DNA of 6,147 bases from assembly GCA_964436865.1 (NCBI GenBank), contig CAYTFK010000388.1, forward strand, positions 1-6,147. Reading direction: 5' to 3'. This document shows positions 1-5,120 of the stretch, piece after piece (position 1 is the first letter of the stretch; each line of letters begins with the position of its first letter). The notes below the pieces were generated by a model. The model was given only the letters and a program-made list of their open reading frames with translations. It was not told where the DNA came from and did not search any database. The translations under genes were made by a program, and so were the position numbers. This DNA is from JAXGPP01 sp964436865. GTDB lineage: Bacteria; Planctomycetota; Planctomycetia; Pirellulales; Thermoguttaceae.

Positions 1-114
1 GTCTTCCCCGACGGGTTTGAGAACGGGTTGGGGACCTCGACCTTGAGCCGATTGGGCGAAGTGCTGGGACCACCGCCCGATCAGAATGCGACTGCTGGAG
101 TGCAGCAGCCTTAA
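1..114 (+). CDS. C-terminal end of an unidentified protein (partial, 5' end outside window)
   Basis: Reading frame 1 is open from the first base and gives 37 residues, starting VFPDGFENGL and ending ATAGVQQP, before a TAA at 112-114. About 70% of the codons end in G or C, as expected for a real gene in this GC-rich DNA. The tail is low in Arg and Ser, unlike the shadow frames elsewhere in the window. The sequence resembles a flexible, Pro/Gln-containing C-terminus, and no family is recognised. It converges on the methyltransferase gene, whose stop lies 58 bases further on. A stretch this short could be open by chance, so the call rests on codon bias, composition and position. Confidence 0.45.
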   Translation, partial: VFPDGFENGLGTSTLSRLGEVLGPPPDQNATAGVQQP

Positions 115-171
115 TGGCGCGAAACTTGGCCGGGGTGGGTGTGCCGGGCGGTTCTGAAACGGCCTTGCAGC

Positions 172-1416
172 TCAGGAGGGTTCGCGGCAACGCCTCGCGA
201 GGATGGCGGTCGCCGAGCGTCCGATGGATGCCAGGATGAGGACGGCCGGCAGTTCACCGCGGAGCGCCAATCGCCGCCGCAGAGTCTCGGGATCGTGCGA
301 CACGCCCCGCTTCTTGATCTCCAGCCGGCCGATGTTGCGATCGCGCAGGTGTCGTGCCAATCGCTTACCGTCAAGCGGCATTGCCTCCAGAACCTCGAAG
401 CAGGCGAGCATTGGATCTTCGAGCGGCCTGTCACCCGTCAGGTATGCCGCGGTTGCGCTGAAGGGGGCAAGGCCGTGCTCGGCAGCCAGAACTCCCAGCA
501 AGCCGGCGGCGAGGACCGCGGCATCGGGGTCAAAAACATATCGGCCGAGCGGTTGGACCGCCGGCGGCCCGCATGTCGCTTCACCGACCACAGTCCGTAT
601 CGGTATGGGACGGTCGCCGAGCAGCGTCGCCCTGCGATGGCCGTGGTATTCTGCAAGATCGCTGAACCACACAACAAGTTGGCGGCATTGGCGGTCGCGG
701 CTGATCCACTCCAGTTCGGCCTCGGGCGGCCAGTGTTCGGGCAGCACGGCGGCCGGCGCGAGTTTCACCGCTCCGGCCGCGCAGTCGCCTCGCAGACGGT
801 CAATGACCTCTGGACCCGGTTCATGGAGTTCGAGCCGGGTGGTGCGGCGTCCGGCGGGTCGGCGGTCGGGATCAATGTGCCATCCCCAGTAGCCGGCCAC
901 GGAGAACTCAGCCGCTTCGGCCACGACAATGCCGCACGGAAACCGGACAGTGTTCAGGCCATTCTCAGCCTCAATCATCCGCAGATTCGCCTCTGCCAAC
1001 AGCGCAACCACGGGGTCGCGTTCCACCCCGGTTGCCGGGCCTCGTCCGGCCAGCGCGACGAAATCGCCACCAATTCCACAGCAGAGATCCGCTACCGGTT
1101 CACCGTGGCGAAAACGCTGGGCCTTGTATGCCGCTATTGTGGCATCGGTGGCTTGTTCGAGTCCAAGCCGAGTATAGAGGCGCCGGCTGGCATCGGGGAA
1201 CTTCTCTCGCGCCCTTTCGCGCAACTCGACTTGTTCCAGCACAAGCCGCGCGCGCTGCGTTGGAAGTTGGGTGCGGAGCCACTCTGCCCGTATCAGGGGC
1301 GAGGAGGAACGCTTGGCCGCCATGGCGATCCAGGCCTCCCCGTGGCTTGCCAGCCAGCGATACTCGCCAAGCTGGGCTGCCGCCGCTTCGCGGTCATTTC
1401 CGCGCGGATTTGCCAC
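172..1416 (-). CDS. Class I SAM-dependent methyltransferase with C-terminal THUMP-like domain
   Basis: Predicted cytoplasmic methyltransferase of 414 residues from the GTG at 1416. Residues 15-90 form a mostly helical N-terminal region beginning around QLGEYRWLASHGEAW. A Rossmann-type SAM site follows: motif I ADLCCGIGGD at 109-118 and the acidic motif II in GVERDP at 130-135. HIDPDRR at 170-176 sits where this fold usually carries its DPPR/NPPY-type motif IV. The last 70 residues carry LEIKKRGV (about 355-362) followed by DPETLRRRL, the signature I associate with the THUMP-like domain. THUMP domains bind RNA, so the substrate may be tRNA or rRNA, but this is inference. The frame is open up to an ATG at 1557. 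The extra 47 residues are Arg/Pro-rich and unlike the family, so I prefer GTG-1416, though it has no clear Shine-Dalgarno. The gene is divergent from the DUF6690-like gene. Confidence 0.85.
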   Translation of the reverse strand: MANPRGNDREAAAAQLGEYRWLASHGEAWIAMAAKRSSSPLIRAEWLRTQLPTQRARLVLEQVELRERAREKFPDASRRLYTRLGLEQATDATIAAYKAQRFRHGEPVADLCCGIGGDFVALAGRGPATGVERDPVVALLAEANLRMIEAENGLNTVRFPCGIVVAEAAEFSVAGYWGWHIDPDRRPAGRRTTRLELHEPGPEVIDRLRGDCAAGAVKLAPAAVLPEHWPPEAELEWISRDRQCRQLVVWFSDLAEYHGHRRATLLGDRPIPIRTVVGEATCGPPAVQPLGRYVFDPDAAVLAAGLLGVLAAEHGLAPFSATAAYLTGDRPLEDPMLACFEVLEAMPLDGKRLARHLRDRNIGRLEIKKRGVSHDPETLRRRLALRGELPAVLILASIGRSATAILARRCREPS

Positions 1417-1433
1417 CGGTGTTACTCGGAAGG

Positions 1434-1461
1434 GATATAGCCGTGGAAACGGTTCTGCCAG
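1434..1461 (-). promoter_or_regulatory. Weak sigma70-like promoter candidate for the methyltransferase gene
   Basis: On the minus strand, CTGGCA (1461-1456) and TATATC (1439-1434) are separated by 16 bases, each matching four of six consensus positions. Transcription would begin near 1427, about 10 bases before the preferred GTG start at 1416. If real, it rules out the longer ATG-1557 reading and gives a very short leader, which fits the missing Shine-Dalgarno. The matches are weak enough to occur by chance. Confidence 0.2.
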
Positions 1462-1555
1462 CGGGGCAAGCCGTTGTGGCGGCCCGCGTCGGAGACAAGT
1501 TGCTCGCCGCTCGAAGCCGATTCTAGCATCATGGGCCCACATTGAAGCAACAGAC

Positions 1556-2206
1556 ATGCTGAAGAAGACGCTGCTCTATATTGCTCCGCTAGCCACGACG
1601 CTCGGACCGGTGGCCTATTTCTCTGGTCCAGAGTGGGTATCGGGCACTTCGCGCTCTTCGGTGCAGAGTCCGGCCGGGATGGCGGAATTGTCTTCGACCG
1701 ATCCGACCTCGCCGGCGCCGGCCGTTGAGGGACTGGTCTTGCCGCCGCCACCGGCTTCGCTGACCGCAACACCAATGTATGAGGCGGCCGAGGTACTGCG
1801 CTTCGATATCGGGCCGGGGTGGGTAATCCAGCACTGGCCCCGGGTGTCGACGGGGTTGGGGCAACTCGATCTGCAGGGATACCGAGTGCCGCTGGTGACC
1901 GGCACTGCGGAAGACGACCTGGCGGGCGCTCTGACCTACTACTTCAACTCGCGCCAGCAGGTGCAGCGGATCACGTTCCAAGGCACTACTGGCGGCACGG
2001 GGCGACTCGTGTCGCTGTTGACCAGCCGTTTTGGTTTTGCCCGGCGGCTGACGAACGACCCCGGCGTGTTTATTTTCGAGGTCAAGGGCCCCGACCGCCA
2101 GGTGAAAAGCTCGCTCTGGATACGTCCGGCGGGAGTCGTCGAAGCAAGCAAAAGCTACAGCCGTTTCGACGTCATGCTGACCCTGGAACGCCCGGAAGCC
2201 GGTTAG
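1556..2206 (+). CDS. Membrane-anchored protein, probably DUF6690 family
   Basis: A 216-residue protein of unknown function. Residues 2-22 are a short basic start followed by a hydrophobic stretch (LLYIAPLATTLGPVAYF) that reads as a membrane anchor or uncleaved signal. Residues 33-75 are a Ser/Pro/Ala-rich linker. The folded domain runs from about 78 to 212 and includes VLRFDIGPGWV (80-90), HWPRVSTGLG (93-102), VPLVTGTAEDDL (111-122) and LTYYFN (126-131). The WPRVST...VPLVTGT pattern matches my memory of planctomycete DUF6690 proteins. The alternating hydrophobic pattern after 126 suggests a beta-rich fold outside the cytoplasmic membrane. The ATG at 1556 was chosen because the anchor follows directly. 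The frame is open further upstream, but that part is antisense to the methyltransferase. There is no Shine-Dalgarno. Its stop overlaps the stop of the convergent cyclase gene. Confidence 0.8.
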   Translation: MLKKTLLYIAPLATTLGPVAYFSGPEWVSGTSRSSVQSPAGMAELSSTDPTSPAPAVEGLVLPPPPASLTATPMYEAAEVLRFDIGPGWVIQHWPRVSTGLGQLDLQGYRVPLVTGTAEDDLAGALTYYFNSRQQVQRITFQGTTGGTGRLVSLLTSRFGFARRLTNDPGVFIFEVKGPDRQVKSSLWIRPAGVVEASKSYSRFDVMLTLERPEAG

Positions 2207-3237
2207 CCCGCCTTGCCGCCATCGACCCGGGTCTTCGGACGGGCCTCGGGCGCGGGCGACTCGTACTCGAATCCTTTCCATACCATGGGCCGGCGGTGGA
2301 TCGGTTCGATGCGGAGCATGACCTCGCCGTTCTGAAAGATGCGCACCGTTCCGTTCGATTCGCTCACTGTGACCGCCACCGCGTTGGTCGAGCGGCTGAT
2401 GGCGGCAGCCGCCCAGTGCCGCGCGCCAAGTCCCTTGGAGAGCGTGATGGCGGTGGCCGGGGCGTCGATGTAACGGCAAGCTGCTTCAACAGTTCCATCG
2501 GCGGAGACGATGATCGCTCCATCCATCTGCGCGACTTCCTTGATCCCCTCTCGCACCCGGGGATCGCCCAGATTGCGGTCCTTGCGGCTGTAACCGCGGA
2601 CCGGGTCGAACCCGACCGGATGGCTGTAGGCCAGTACCTTGCGAGTGTCGCCGACGACGAACATCGTGCCGACCGGTTTCCCTTCGCGTCCCTCGCGACC
2701 GATTTCGACTGCCAGATCGACGACTTGTTTGAGGGTATCGAGCGGAACTCGAGTTTCGAGCTGTCGGAGGTCGCGGCCGGTGAGCCGGTCGAGGTGCTCG
2801 CCGAGGTTGATGACGCTCATCGAGTCCACAAAATCGGCATCGAAGCCGCTGTAGATGGCCACGACGGACGAACCGGGGGTCAGGAGATCGTCGGCCACTG
2901 CCTCCAGCAAGGCCTGGGCCAGGCGGTCGTAGACTGGGGTATCGGGCATGTCGAGCACGATGCTTTGGAATCCGACTTCCTTGGCTCCCTGAAGCTCTTC
3001 GGGCGTATTGGCGGCGACCAGCACCTTGGCGTTGCCCGAGAGGTTCTTGAGCCGGGTCCAATCCGCCGGACCGTCGAGCAACAACAGTACCGCTTCAATC
3101 TGCGTCACCTGCGAAAGTTGGATCGCCGCGGTGTACAGCGTCTTGAAACGGTCAGTGAACCGGAGCGGCTTCATCCTGGGTGCTACAAACAACTGGATGG
3201 TGGGCGGGGATTCCGGCAGCGTGGCAGGCAGTTCCAT
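2203..3237 (-). CDS. Diadenylate cyclase (DAC/DisA_N domain) with pyruvate-kinase-like N-terminal region, DacZ type
   Basis: Predicted to condense two ATP into cyclic di-AMP. The 344-residue protein has two parts. Residues 24-165 are an alpha/beta region (AVLLLLDGPADW at 49-60, KVLVAANTPEEL at 71-82, SVVAIYSGFDADF at 124-136). This resembles the pyruvate-kinase-like front half of archaeal DacZ enzymes. Residues 170-312 form the DAC domain: GTMFVVGDTRKVL (190-202), AQMDGAIIVSADG (236-248) with the DGA motif at 239-241, LSKGLGARHWAAA (266-278), and NAVAVTVSESNGTVRIF (285-301). The usual RHR motif reads RHW (273-275), although Arg273 and His274 are kept. There is no membrane segment, unlike CdaA, and no helix-hairpin-helix DNA-binding tail, unlike DisA. 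It is therefore probably a soluble cytoplasmic enzyme. ATG-3237 was chosen because the 49 codons before it are Ser/Arg-rich and non-conserved in appearance. No Shine-Dalgarno is seen, and Met22 (3174) is an alternative start. Confidence 0.85.
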   Translation of the reverse strand: MELPATLPESPPTIQLFVAPRMKPLRFTDRFKTLYTAAIQLSQVTQIEAVLLLLDGPADWTRLKNLSGNAKVLVAANTPEELQGAKEVGFQSIVLDMPDTPVYDRLAQALLEAVADDLLTPGSSVVAIYSGFDADFVDSMSVINLGEHLDRLTGRDLRQLETRVPLDTLKQVVDLAVEIGREGREGKPVGTMFVVGDTRKVLAYSHPVGFDPVRGYSRKDRNLGDPRVREGIKEVAQMDGAIIVSADGTVEAACRYIDAPATAITLSKGLGARHWAAAAISRSTNAVAVTVSESNGTVRIFQNGEVMLRIEPIHRRPMVWKGFEYESPAPEARPKTRVDGGKAG

Positions 3238-3515
3238 GGTAAGGGTTTTTCCAGCTAATGACAACCACACCCGCGATGAGCGCGACAGACTATTCTGGAC
3301 CCTTGGGAGATTGCGAACCCGTAGTAGCTGGCTCTGGTCGTGGCTTTCGGGCTCTTCGTATCTGGCCCGGTTCAACCGCCGCATTGACTCCGCCAGGCCG
3401 ATGTCTCGAAACCGAGTTCGTGACCCGCTCGATGTAAGGCACCCGCCGGCCGGCTACAACCGACTTTCCAATCGCCGGCACGATGACGGTCCGACCACAG
3501 GCTCCGACGGGCGTT
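3238..3515. other. Gene-free gap upstream of the diadenylate cyclase gene
   Basis: This stretch separates the lipoprotein stop from the cyclase start, both on the minus strand. Open frames crossing it on either strand are Arg/Ser-rich continuations of antisense shadows. A GC palindrome (GCCGGCCGGC) lies at 3445-3454, with a further GCCGGC near 3474. No T-run follows on the minus strand, so an intrinsic terminator cannot be claimed. No convincing -35/-10 pair was found for the cyclase gene. It may hold an unrecognised promoter or leader. Confidence 0.5.
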
Positions 3516-4211
3516 CTAAAACTGTTGACGGAGGCGCTCCACCACCGAAACCGGACGCTCACTGGGAACCTGGCCGCTCTGGACGTACTGGCGCCATCGA
3601 TCGACATTGTTGCCGAGGTTCTCCCGTGTGACCTCCTGCAACGAATGGACGGCGTAGTACTGTAAGGCCGGGTCGCGGTCATCGAGGGCTCTGCCAAGGG
3701 CGGCGACGGCCGCGGGGTCTTTCGTCTGCCCCAGCGCCCGAACGGCCGCCAAGCGAACGTCGATATCGACATCGGCGGCCGAGGCTTGACTTAACAAGGA
3801 AATCGCGTCAGGACCGCCAAAACGGCTCAATGCGTGGCAGGCGGCGATCCGCACATCGGTGTCCGGGTCGCCGATCGCCGTCCGCAGCACGTCGCCGGCA
3901 GTCGTCGTTCGGAGGTTGGCGAGGCCTCGCACGATCTCCGCGCGCATCAGTGGATCGTCTTCGCTGCGGAATTGGGCGGCCAACTCGCCGGCGATCCGTT
4001 CCACATCCGCCGGCGCGGCGCGGCGGGCCTGCTTGGCCAGAGCCCGAATGCGCTCTTTCCGGTCGACCGGGGAGACCACGCCCGGCACATGATCCGTCCT
4101 TGGTCCGCCAATCGGCCACCACGAGCCGTCACGGAACTTGGCGCAGCCCACGAACAGCGCCGCCGCGCAGGCGAGTAACAGCAACCACCGATGGCGGTGA
4201 GAGTTGTGCAT
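3516..4211 (-). CDS. HEAT-repeat lipoprotein
   Basis: A 231-residue predicted lipoprotein carrying alpha-helical protein-interaction repeats. It begins with a signal of the lipoprotein kind: a basic start containing HRHR, then hydrophobic residues 9-22 ending LFVGC, with Cys23 as the likely lipidated residue. The -3 residue is Phe rather than the usual Leu. Residues 24-50 are a Gly/Pro/Trp linker. HEAT or PBS-lyase-type repeats span roughly 75-205, including LMRAEIVRGLANL (88-100), DTDVRIAACHALSRFG (117-132), DIDVRLAAVRALGQ (149-162) and DPALQYYAVHSLQEV (180-194). They carry the recurring D-x-x-V/L-R-x-x-A-x-x-A-L pattern. Such repeats form a curved scaffold, and the partner is unknown. ATG-4211 is supported by the signal peptide and by AAGG eight bases upstream. 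It lies on the same strand as the diadenylate cyclase, 278 bases upstream of it. Confidence 0.85.
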   Translation of the reverse strand: MHNSHRHRWLLLLACAAALFVGCAKFRDGSWWPIGGPRTDHVPGVVSPVDRKERIRALAKQARRAAPADVERIAGELAAQFRSEDDPLMRAEIVRGLANLRTTTAGDVLRTAIGDPDTDVRIAACHALSRFGGPDAISLLSQASAADVDIDVRLAAVRALGQTKDPAAVAALGRALDDRDPALQYYAVHSLQEVTRENLGNNVDRWRQYVQSGQVPSERPVSVVERLRQQF

Positions 4212-4219
4212 TGGTCTTG

Positions 4220-4223
4220 CCTT
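4220..4223 (-). promoter_or_regulatory. Ribosome binding site of the HEAT-repeat lipoprotein
   Basis: AAGG on the minus strand lies eight bases before the ATG at 4211. The frame is open back to 4559, so this site, with the signal peptide just after it, decides the start. Confidence 0.5.
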
Positions 4224-4295
4224 GCCGCCGGCCGCGGCCGAACAGCCAGGGTGCGGTCGGTGCCGGGAAGGAGAAGTGGTTCTCGTGGGACGCGG

Positions 4296-4324
4296 ACTAT
4301 ACAGGACGGCCGGCAGACCGCCAA
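4296..4324 (-). promoter_or_regulatory. Sigma70-like promoter for the HEAT-repeat lipoprotein gene
   Basis: On the minus strand, TTGGCG (4324-4319) and TATAGT (4301-4296) are separated by exactly 17 bases. They match four and five of the six consensus positions. Transcription would start near 4289 and give a leader of about 78 bases before the ATG at 4211. This is the best promoter match found in the window. Confidence 0.45.
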
Positions 4325-4453
4325 GACGAATCGCACGAGCAGTCGAGTGTCCTGGCGGCCCAATGACGAGCCTCGGAGGGCGAATGACAGTTGAACGAAA
4401 TCGCGCGGCAAGCCGCCCGGGGCGCCGGTACTTCCTTCTGAGGATGGGTTCGG

Positions 4454-4459
4454 TATGAT
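4454..4459 (+). promoter_or_regulatory. Possible -10 box for the helical-protein/SPFH gene pair
   Basis: TATGAT matches five of six -10 positions. No acceptable -35 lies 16 to 18 bases upstream, where the sequence is around CTTCCT. Transcription from it would start near 4466 and leave a leader of about 57 bases including the strong Shine-Dalgarno. It is weak evidence on its own. Confidence 0.2.
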
Positions 4460-4508
4460 GCATGGGCGTTGCCAGCCGCCGCATGGCGAACAGTTGCTGC
4501 ACCCATTT

Positions 4509-4515
4509 GGGAGGG
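4509..4515 (+). promoter_or_regulatory. Strong Shine-Dalgarno that sets a GTG start
   Basis: GGGAGGG stands seven bases before the GTG at 4523. An in-frame ATG at 4469 would add 18 residues and place this purine run inside the coding sequence. The site therefore favours GTG-4523 as the start. Confidence 0.65.
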
Positions 4516-4522
4516 TTTGAGC

Positions 4523-5029
4523 GTGGAACCAGCCGAACACACGCGTAAGCGTCCGCCACTGGAGGCTCTTCTTCAGACCATTCCGGGTTTCAAAGGTTAC
4601 CTGGACCGCGAAAACCGCCGGGCCAGCGACCAGCTTCAACGGCAGTGGATGGCGGAACGGCTTGATCGGGCCAAACGCAGCCTGTCGCGCTCCGGCCAGG
4701 CCCTGGCCGATGCCGGTCGCCTCGAAGCGATCTTGTCGCTCGATCGGATGCGGGGATCGCTCGACAAGCTGATTGCCCGGATCCGGGGAGCCGTCCACGG
4801 CTACAGCGGGTTTTTCGACCTCGTCGAGGTTGATGAGCGGATGCTGGACCGGATCTACGAGCACGACGCCGAGTTGGCCCTGGAAGTTGAGGAGCTGGCC
4901 GATTTGCTGGAAAAGCAAGCCGGACAAGCGGATGCGGTTTTGGCCGCGGTGCCCGACTTCCAGCGCCGCATCGAGGCGATCGAGCGCGGCTGGGATACGC
5001 GGCAAGCAATCCTGGAAGGGGTTGAATAG
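4523..5029 (+). CDS. Conserved-looking all-helical protein paired with an SPFH protein; function unknown
   Basis: A 168-residue soluble protein with no signal or membrane segment, rich in Leu, Ala, Arg and Glu and predicted almost entirely helical. It opens with LEALLQTIPGFKGYLDRE (13-30), followed by charged heptad-like helices at 31-90 that could form a coiled coil. An aromatic turn, VHGYSGFFDLVEVDE (91-105), is followed by acidic helices (AELALEVEELADLLEKQAG, 116-134) and a closing helix, DFQRRIEAIERGW (145-157). The PGFKGYLDRE and GYSGFFD motifs recall hypothetical proteins I associate with SPFH genes, but no named family can be given. The GTG start is set by GGGAGGG seven bases upstream. 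The SPFH gene follows 91 bases downstream on the same strand with no terminator visible between, which suggests an operon. A structural or adaptor role for the SPFH assembly is inference. Confidence 0.85.
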   Translation: MEPAEHTRKRPPLEALLQTIPGFKGYLDRENRRASDQLQRQWMAERLDRAKRSLSRSGQALADAGRLEAILSLDRMRGSLDKLIARIRGAVHGYSGFFDLVEVDERMLDRIYEHDAELALEVEELADLLEKQAGQADAVLAAVPDFQRRIEAIERGWDTRQAILEGVE

Positions 5030-5108
5030 GCAGGCGGGATGGGGAAGGCGGAGGGCGGACCCGGCCGACGCTCGATTCCGCTACTGACGAACACGGCCCA
5101 TTTGCGAC

Positions 5109-5112
5109 GGAG
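5109..5112 (+). promoter_or_regulatory. Ribosome binding site of the SPFH gene
   Basis: GGAG lies eight bases before the ATG at 5121, within the run GGAGAG. It supports separate translation initiation of the SPFH protein after the 91-base spacer. Confidence 0.6.
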
Positions 5113-5120
5113 AGTGAGTC

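Larger units (their letters stand above)
4212..4522. other. Divergent intergenic region between the lipoprotein and helical-protein genes
   Basis: These 311 bases separate two divergently transcribed genes and hold no convincing gene. They contain the minus-strand promoter candidate (4296-4324), a weaker plus-strand -10 candidate (4454-4459), and the ribosome binding sites of both genes. Frames that remain open through the region are extensions of the lipoprotein or helical-protein frames, or Arg-rich shadows. Both flanking genes could be controlled from here. Confidence 0.6.

Noticed and set aside
115..171. Terminator between the convergent partial gene and the methyltransferase
   Set aside because: No stem of useful length with a T-run could be found in these 57 bases on either strand.
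139..1440. Long plus-strand open frame (433 codons) across the methyltransferase gene
   Set aside because: It is antisense to the methyltransferase, its product has no recognisable motif, and GC-rich antisense frames stay open easily.
1500..1529. Plus-strand promoter (TTGCTC, 18 bases, TAGCAT) for the DUF6690-like gene
   Set aside because: Only three and four consensus matches, which is no better than chance in a region of this size.
1819..3258. Long plus-strand open frame (479 codons) covering the end of the DUF6690-like gene and the cyclase
   Set aside because: It overlaps two genes supported by family motifs, and its translation is Arg/Gly/Asp-rich with no domain pattern.
3238..3384. N-terminal extension of the cyclase to an ATG at 3384
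   Set aside because: The 49 added residues are Arg/Ser-rich and do not look like part of the domain, and the ATG at 3237 leads straight into the conserved-looking sequence.
3445..3480. GC palindrome GCCGGCCGGC and a nearby GCCGGC as a terminator for the lipoprotein gene
   Set aside because: Such palindromes are common in GC-rich DNA, no T-run follows on the minus strand, and the candidate stem is poorly matched.
3483..3665. Small plus-strand frame of 60 codons with fairly protein-like composition
   Set aside because: Most of it is antisense to the C-terminal part of the HEAT lipoprotein, and no ribosome binding site or family match is seen.
3947..5005. Minus-strand open frame (352 codons) spanning the lipoprotein start and the helical-protein gene
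   Set aside because: It is antisense to the helical protein, which has a strong Shine-Dalgarno, and out of frame with the lipoprotein.
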